Assembly: GCF_041296385.1 (NCBI RefSeq)
Contig: NC_091013.1
Location: forward strand, 32,249,001-32,313,000
From: Aphelocoma coerulescens
Taxonomy: Eukaryota; Chordata; Aves; Passeriformes; Corvidae
Direction: 5' to 3'
DNA length: 64,000 bases
Position numbers and translations under genes: made by a program. The notes under the pieces are model-generated. The model was given only the letters and a program-made list of their open reading frames with translations. It was not told the origin of the DNA and did not search any database. Below are positions 38,513 to 64,000 of the stretch, one piece after another. How positions within the stretch are numbered: the stretch's first letter is position 1; every line of letters begins with the position of its first letter.

Positions 38513-39824
38513 TTTTCAAGTCTCAAAACTATGCACAAACCTACCCAGCAAAATAATGTAGAAGTTCCTAATGCAATCTTATTGTCCTAAAACAGAATGA
38601 TTCCCACCCTTCACTTGCATCTCCAATGTCCTTGTCTCTTAGACATGTCCCCACACAGAACTCCCAACACAGGATATCTATTGAGCAAGACATCCATAAA
38701 CACAAGCACACTAGGCAAACTTCAGTTGTTTATCAGAATCGCTCTCTTGATCCTACAAGTGCTGCAGAACAAAACTACACTTGTGTATCTGCAATTAAAA
38801 CCACCTTCCCACACACTTTAAAATTTGGTTAATGAATAGCAATAAAAATCAACAGCTGAAGACATCTTCAGATGGAGCACTAGAGAAAAATACAATGACA
38901 TTTCAAGGTTTTACTAATGAATTAATCTGTGTAAGAAGTGATCTGTCTGAAGACTAATGCCAGTATCAACTCTTATTTCTAAAGCAGTGTCCCTTCCATG
39001 ATACAGTATAAAACTGAATTTCTTAAAATTAACTTTATTAAGTCCCCGATGCTCTTACGAGTTTTATGACAATTAAAACTTTCAACTATGAACAAGAACT
39101 TAAGGAACTTAACACAAGCCCTTGTGACTCAGACTAAGCATAATAAACTCATCTTTTGTTAGGCAAGGCTTGATTTTTGAATAGCTTAACTTGGAAGAAA
39201 TTCCTGCTCCATCTTGCATGCTGAAATGATGGAGTTTTTCTGCATAATAAATAAGGCACAGCTCAAACATTCCACCCAATTAATATTCATCATAAAAACT
39301 CTTGAGACAATCAGGAAATTTTTAATCCTCTTGTGAGATTAAAAATTTACCTGGAGGTTAACTGGCTACAACAGTGCGAGGGAAACACCTTAAAGCTGAG
39401 GATGTGGGGGTTGTCCTCTTCCAGAACATCAGCAGCATGGAAACCTGTGTCCAACTCCCTGCTCCACAGCGCAGAAGCCCTTGCAGGCACCTGGGCAGCT
39501 CACACTGCAGCTCCCTGGAGGCTAAGCCCCCCATGTCCATCACACCTGTGTGGTGTCAGATGTGACAGGAAGCTCCTGCTTCAGCAGTGAAGCCAGCTGG
39601 GTGAGAGGCACAGACTGACTACTGTAACATGGAGTTGCTTGGAGCCCCGGGCACATTTTCAGCCCATTCCAGCATCAGCTTTCCTCAGAATGCAAGGTTG
39701 GAGGGGGCCCCTTGGCTGCCACCATCCTGTCTCAGGCCGCTGCCTGCCAAATGGAAGACAAGCCCAGTGAGAAGTTCACAAAACACAATTACTTAGTTAA
39801 CTGAACTATGCTCACTCCTGACGG

Positions 39825-40273
39825 TGATGCCTTAGGTTTTAACTTCTATATTTTTCAAATCCTGTACTGCCTAGTGTGTAACTCTGAAAGTTTCTTGTAG
39901 CCTGTTAATTTCTGCTCTCTCGTGCTAGGTAGACATAACAAAGCCTCCCTGGGCCTACTCTCCAAGGACACCAAGACTGTCCTAGGCCAAAAAGTATAAA
40001 CCAAAGAGCCTCTAAAGTGGGGGGGTTAAACTGAGGGGAATTACATCATTAAACTGAAGCTTTAATTGGAGAATTAACCCTGCTATGCAAATGAACCAAA
40101 CCTATAAAAGTGTGAAGAACTCGTGACCTGTCGTCCACCTTGGGGTCCATCTTGGCAACAGCCTCTGGCTCCCCAGGGGTACCTCTGAAGGCCTTTCAAA
40201 TACATACCTGCTACTTTTATTCCCTTACTCCTGTCTAGTCTCTGTGTCTTGGAGGCCTCTTAAAGCACCAACA
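39825..40273 (+). mobile_element. Solo LTR of an endogenous retrovirus
   Basis: The roughly 450-bp segment begins TGATGCC and ends ACCAACA (TG...CA ends). A TATA box, TATAAAAG, sits at 40103-40110, and a C/T-rich U5-like part ends with GTCTCTGTGTCTTGGAGGCC. This is the layout of an avian ERV (ERVL-like) LTR, and parts of it match what I remember of such LTRs. No internal retroviral sequence flanks it, so it is probably a solo LTR left by recombination. I saw no clear target-site duplication, so the ends are approximate. Confidence 0.65.
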
Positions 40274-40879
40274 GCTGTTCCTGAAATCTTTTTAGCAAGA
40301 AGCAAAACCTTTCATCTTTTAGAAGGTGATGCTCTGTTTACGCAGCATTATGTACTAACATACCTCCAGAGCTAAACCTCTTCTTTACTCCTGATTAAAT
40401 CTGAAAAAGTGCCACATTAAGATGATTCTCTTCAGTGCACTACTTCTTCTCTTGCACTATCATCATTTTTGAAACATGTGATTGTATAAAACACAGATGG
40501 AAGCCTGATGGCCCCTTTGCACCAAGGTTGGAAACATCCTGGCAGTCTATTAGGGTGCAGAAGGAGATACTTGAAGAGGTATTTTTCACTTGTCAAATGA
40601 GGCAGTGCTGAGATGTCCAAAATACTTTCTTGTCAACATATTGAAGAAACCCTGTGGAGAGAGCACCACCACACTGGCATCAGACTACTGCCTTGGAAGA
40701 GGAATCTTATGTCTCATTTCAAGAGAAGTATTTCCATGACACATTAGTACACTTAAATCTCCAAGTTTCCTAGACCTAAACTTTGCTAGATATTGTGAAA
40801 GACATTCCAGGTATGCCTGGAGCTCAAAAAAACCCCCAAATTAAACACAACTTAAAATGGCATTTTCCCTTTCAAACAA

Positions 40880-41734
40880 CAGAATTCTGGCTGAAACTTC
40901 TGTAGGGCAGAAATGCAGCCTGCAGCTACAAGACTTCAACATTAAATTCAAACCTTACCAATTGGTGCTGCTGAACAACTAGTGCACTTATACCAGCACT
41001 AAGGAGATCAGGTTTCAATACAGTGGTGTTTGGGGGGAGGCAGTATATATTTACATGAGAAATCAGTCAAACATGAAGTACTTATATCTTACCTGAAAAT
41101 GATTCCTTGAAAAACAACTTATGCTTTTGAAGGCCAATGCAATTATGTATTATTTTAATCTTAATGCTAAAGGAAAACAGAAAGAGCATATTTACAACAT
41201 CAACAGTTGAGTTAGAGAGCTTTGTATTGCTATCCAGTTATGCTGTCTGCACAGCTTTCAGACCTATATAAAAAACCCCAACATGAATCACATACACCTG
41301 TCAGCTGGGCATAACCACAAACCACAGCTAAATCAGCATGAAGAGTTACAGGGATATAGCCTGACAGCATTAGACTGTGGAGACAGTACATACCACACAG
41401 CAGTATCATGATGTGTTCACGCTTGCAGCGAAGCACCTCAAGGCACTTGGCAAATCTTGGTCTTACCAGCTACAGTGAAAGTTGCGCCAAACTTGAAGAG
41501 CTCAGCAGGCACTGTTGTCAACCACCCTACACTGAGAGGTAGGGCATCTTGTGTTTTCTTCTTCAGGAACATACAATGTGGACATACAAGAGGGCAGGTC
41601 CTAAGGGCCACCTCTGAGTTCAAAGGCCAGAAGACAGACAGCACCTCTCCCTCCCCAGTAAGTTTCAGTCCCGTGTGTCCAGGCCATCTGGCATTGGCTT
41701 GAATTTCAGAGGGGAAAATCGCTGGACCCCACAT
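40880..41734 (-). pseudogene. Candidate multi-exon gene fragment with in-frame stop, zinc-ribbon-like
   Basis: Segments on the - strand: 41734-41467 (ATG start, donor GCTG|GTAAGA), 41360-41298, 41166-41093 (donor TTCAG|GTAAGA), 40998-40959 (acceptor CTCCTTAG, donor ATTG|GTAAGG) and from 40899 (acceptor GCCCTACAG). Phases agree at all four junctions, and the introns are 59-131 nt. The product has CPLVCPHC early and CWYKCTSC late, paired-cysteine motifs of zinc-ribbon type, and then VSARILLFERENAILSC, which reads like an OB-fold strand pair. The order faintly recalls the last OB fold of the telomere protein CTC1, from memory only; I do not name it so. The third segment contains TAA in the joined frame, so the gene is broken, mis-spliced here, or not a gene. 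An ETS-like CCGGAAGTG (41745-41753) precedes the ATG. Confidence 0.25.
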
Positions 41735-41879
41735 CACTACAGTTCACTTCCGGAGAGTTTTCCGTACCTGCAACCCTCAAATTATGCAGTACTACAACAA
41801 TTTCTAATCAAACGATTTAATAACTAATTTATCAAAGTAAGAAAGTAACTTGTTTTCTTTTTCACTGAACCATGGTGAA

Positions 41880-43400
41880 AAAAGGTCATTGTTTTATTCA
41901 GCATCATAGTTACATAACAATTGTCTGTTTCTATTACTAGAAAGAATTTATTAAAATAGTCCTGAAAGACATCTTTTCTTTTTCCAATGATTTCAAAACT
42001 AAGCCTTTTAATGCCAATTCCACACAGTCACGGGTTTGATCGGTAGTAGCCAGTTATAGCAATTGTCAAGGCACAAGCTCAGCTCTGCACACTCGCTGCA
42101 GCTTGTATTGGAAAAGAGATATGCCAGTTACATCTGCAATTACAAATGCATAATCCCTTCATCATATATTGCAACAGGAGAAATTAACATTAAACACAGA
42201 CTATGAAAGGTAAAGGATTTATTTCTGATATGATCTGTAGAGTTAAATTAAAAACCTACTGAATACTTTATGTAATAGATGAACATAACCTTAGTACTTA
42301 CTTTCTAACAGTTTATTTAATGGCTGGAAGTGTACAACATGAAGTAGGCCTCACATTTAATATTGTTCAATTTTGCTTATTGTTAGATGAGATTAAAATA
42401 CAGTAGCCATCCCTTTAGATTATGGTGCAACACTGATCATGTGCCTTGATAGGTAGGAAAAATTATTCATTAAATAAATGATGATGACATAACATGTAGG
42501 GAAGACTTTGGATTGTCTATTTAAAATGTCAACATAATAGGCAATTAAGAATAAAACTTCATTTTAAGTGCACTTCCACATGCTTTGTTTATAATATAGC
42601 AAAAACTTCCTATCTTTTTTTCCAGACACTTCACTCCCTACTCTAAAGCTGTTCAGTTGAAAATGCACTTTCCCCAGTAAACTTCTTTTTTTAAAAAATT
42701 AACTAAAATTTCTACCCTTTCATATGCTAAGAAACGTTTCCTAATTAAAAACACAGTTTATTACAAGACATGTGAAGACAACATATAGTGAAATGAATTT
42801 TAATTGTTGTGCTGTGACTAAAGTAAAGTTCTCAAGGCTGCAATTTAACATTCCAAGTTCTCCCTTCCATCTTTATTGATTCTTAAGATTTTGCACAGAA
42901 ACTCTTTGGGGGCTAGAACAGCAGTAATTGCATCACACTGTTTTTCAAGACTTCAAGTTTCAAAAGCAAACTCTTCAAAAAGTACAGTTCTTGATTTGAT
43001 TAGATACAGGGACAAAAATATAGCACATACTTGAAGGTTACATGGTCTACAAATGATGGCAATATTTTCCTTGGGAGAGTACAGTTTGTTTTCTTGTAAA
43101 TACTCAAAAAGGCTCAACTTCAAGCAGTAATAAACACAAGCAAAAGTGATTTAACCCTTAAAATAAATATTCAGGAAAACCTCTCTGTACATACAAGTGA
43201 AAGAATATGTAACACTTTCACGCTAAAAGAAAAAATAAAGATTTTGTTCATATAAGCAGCTGAAATCTGCTGTTCCAGCCCAATGTCCCCAGTAAAGAAG
43301 GGAGGCACAAACACAGGTGACTACTGTAGCTCACTATCTTATGGCCTTTTTGGACAGGGACATCATCACCATCATTTTTTAATCCCTTTTGTTATACTTA
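41880..43400 (-). other. UBE3A: Probable UBE3A 3' UTR
   Basis: This AT-rich sequence follows the UBE3A stop codon on the - strand. Several AATAAA hexamers on the - strand (TTTATT on +) occur at 42872-42877, 42757-42762, 42312-42317, 42218-42223, 41947-41952 and 41893-41898, so alternative 3' ends are possible. Which one is used cannot be decided from the sequence. Confidence 0.45.

Positions 43401-64000
<20,600 letters not shown>

Noticed and set aside
40432..40620. 62-codon - strand frame downstream of the candidate chain
   Set aside because: An acceptor (CTCTCTCCACAG) lies nearby, but the frame joined from it meets TGA at once. I could not place it in the chain and left it out.

Overview
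The window looks like bird nuclear DNA. It has long introns with GT-AG borders, several truncated CR1 LINE tails in the typical avian form, a solo LTR of avian ERV type, and two vertebrate genes whose translated exons are close to known proteins. I cannot place the species from sequence alone. No prokaryotic feature, CRISPR array, rRNA or tRNA gene was seen.

Left half (about 1.7-31.3 kb, + strand): CNGA3, the alpha subunit of the cone photoreceptor cGMP-gated cation channel. A CpG island with a probable non-coding first exon (donor after 2815) is followed by eight coding exons from 11966 to 30806. Every intron has GT-AG borders and all phases agree. The reconstructed protein is 731 residues with all channel landmarks intact: S1-S6, the pore TIGETPPP, the C-linker, the cyclic-nucleotide-binding domain and a C-terminal coiled coil. 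Notable details are start-stop uORFs and an overlapping 87-codon frame at the 5' end, a run of five internal exons whose lengths are multiples of three, and a lysine/glutamate/aspartate repeat exon.

Right half (about 41.9-64 kb, - strand): UBE3A (E6AP), the HECT ubiquitin ligase. Eight coding exons (60672 down to 43401) give the last 755 residues, including the whole HECT domain and its catalytic cysteine. The N-terminal AZUL zinc-finger exons and the promoter lie beyond the right edge.

Middle (30.8-43.4 kb): the two genes converge tail to tail. This CNGA3-UBE3A linkage is the reported ancestral vertebrate arrangement, from before UBE3A became part of the mammalian Prader-Willi/Angelman imprinted domain. 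The interval is not empty. It holds a solo LTR (about 39.8-40.3 kb) and, mostly on the - strand, a series of short open segments with good splice signals. One four-intron chain (41734 to about 40880) keeps its reading frame across all junctions but contains an in-frame TAA. A separate segment at 34803-34405 looks like a last exon with a poly(A) signal. These may be an undescribed or decaying gene; confidence is low because one + strand segment there looks equally exon-like.

Repeats: CR1 fragments near 9.2, 24.0, 51.1 and 52.1-52.7 kb; a degenerate roughly 1-kb interspersed repeat with 45-bp internal repeats at 7.2-8.2 kb; the solo LTR; and small tandem duplications. The remaining long stretches are intron or intergenic DNA in which I recognise nothing.
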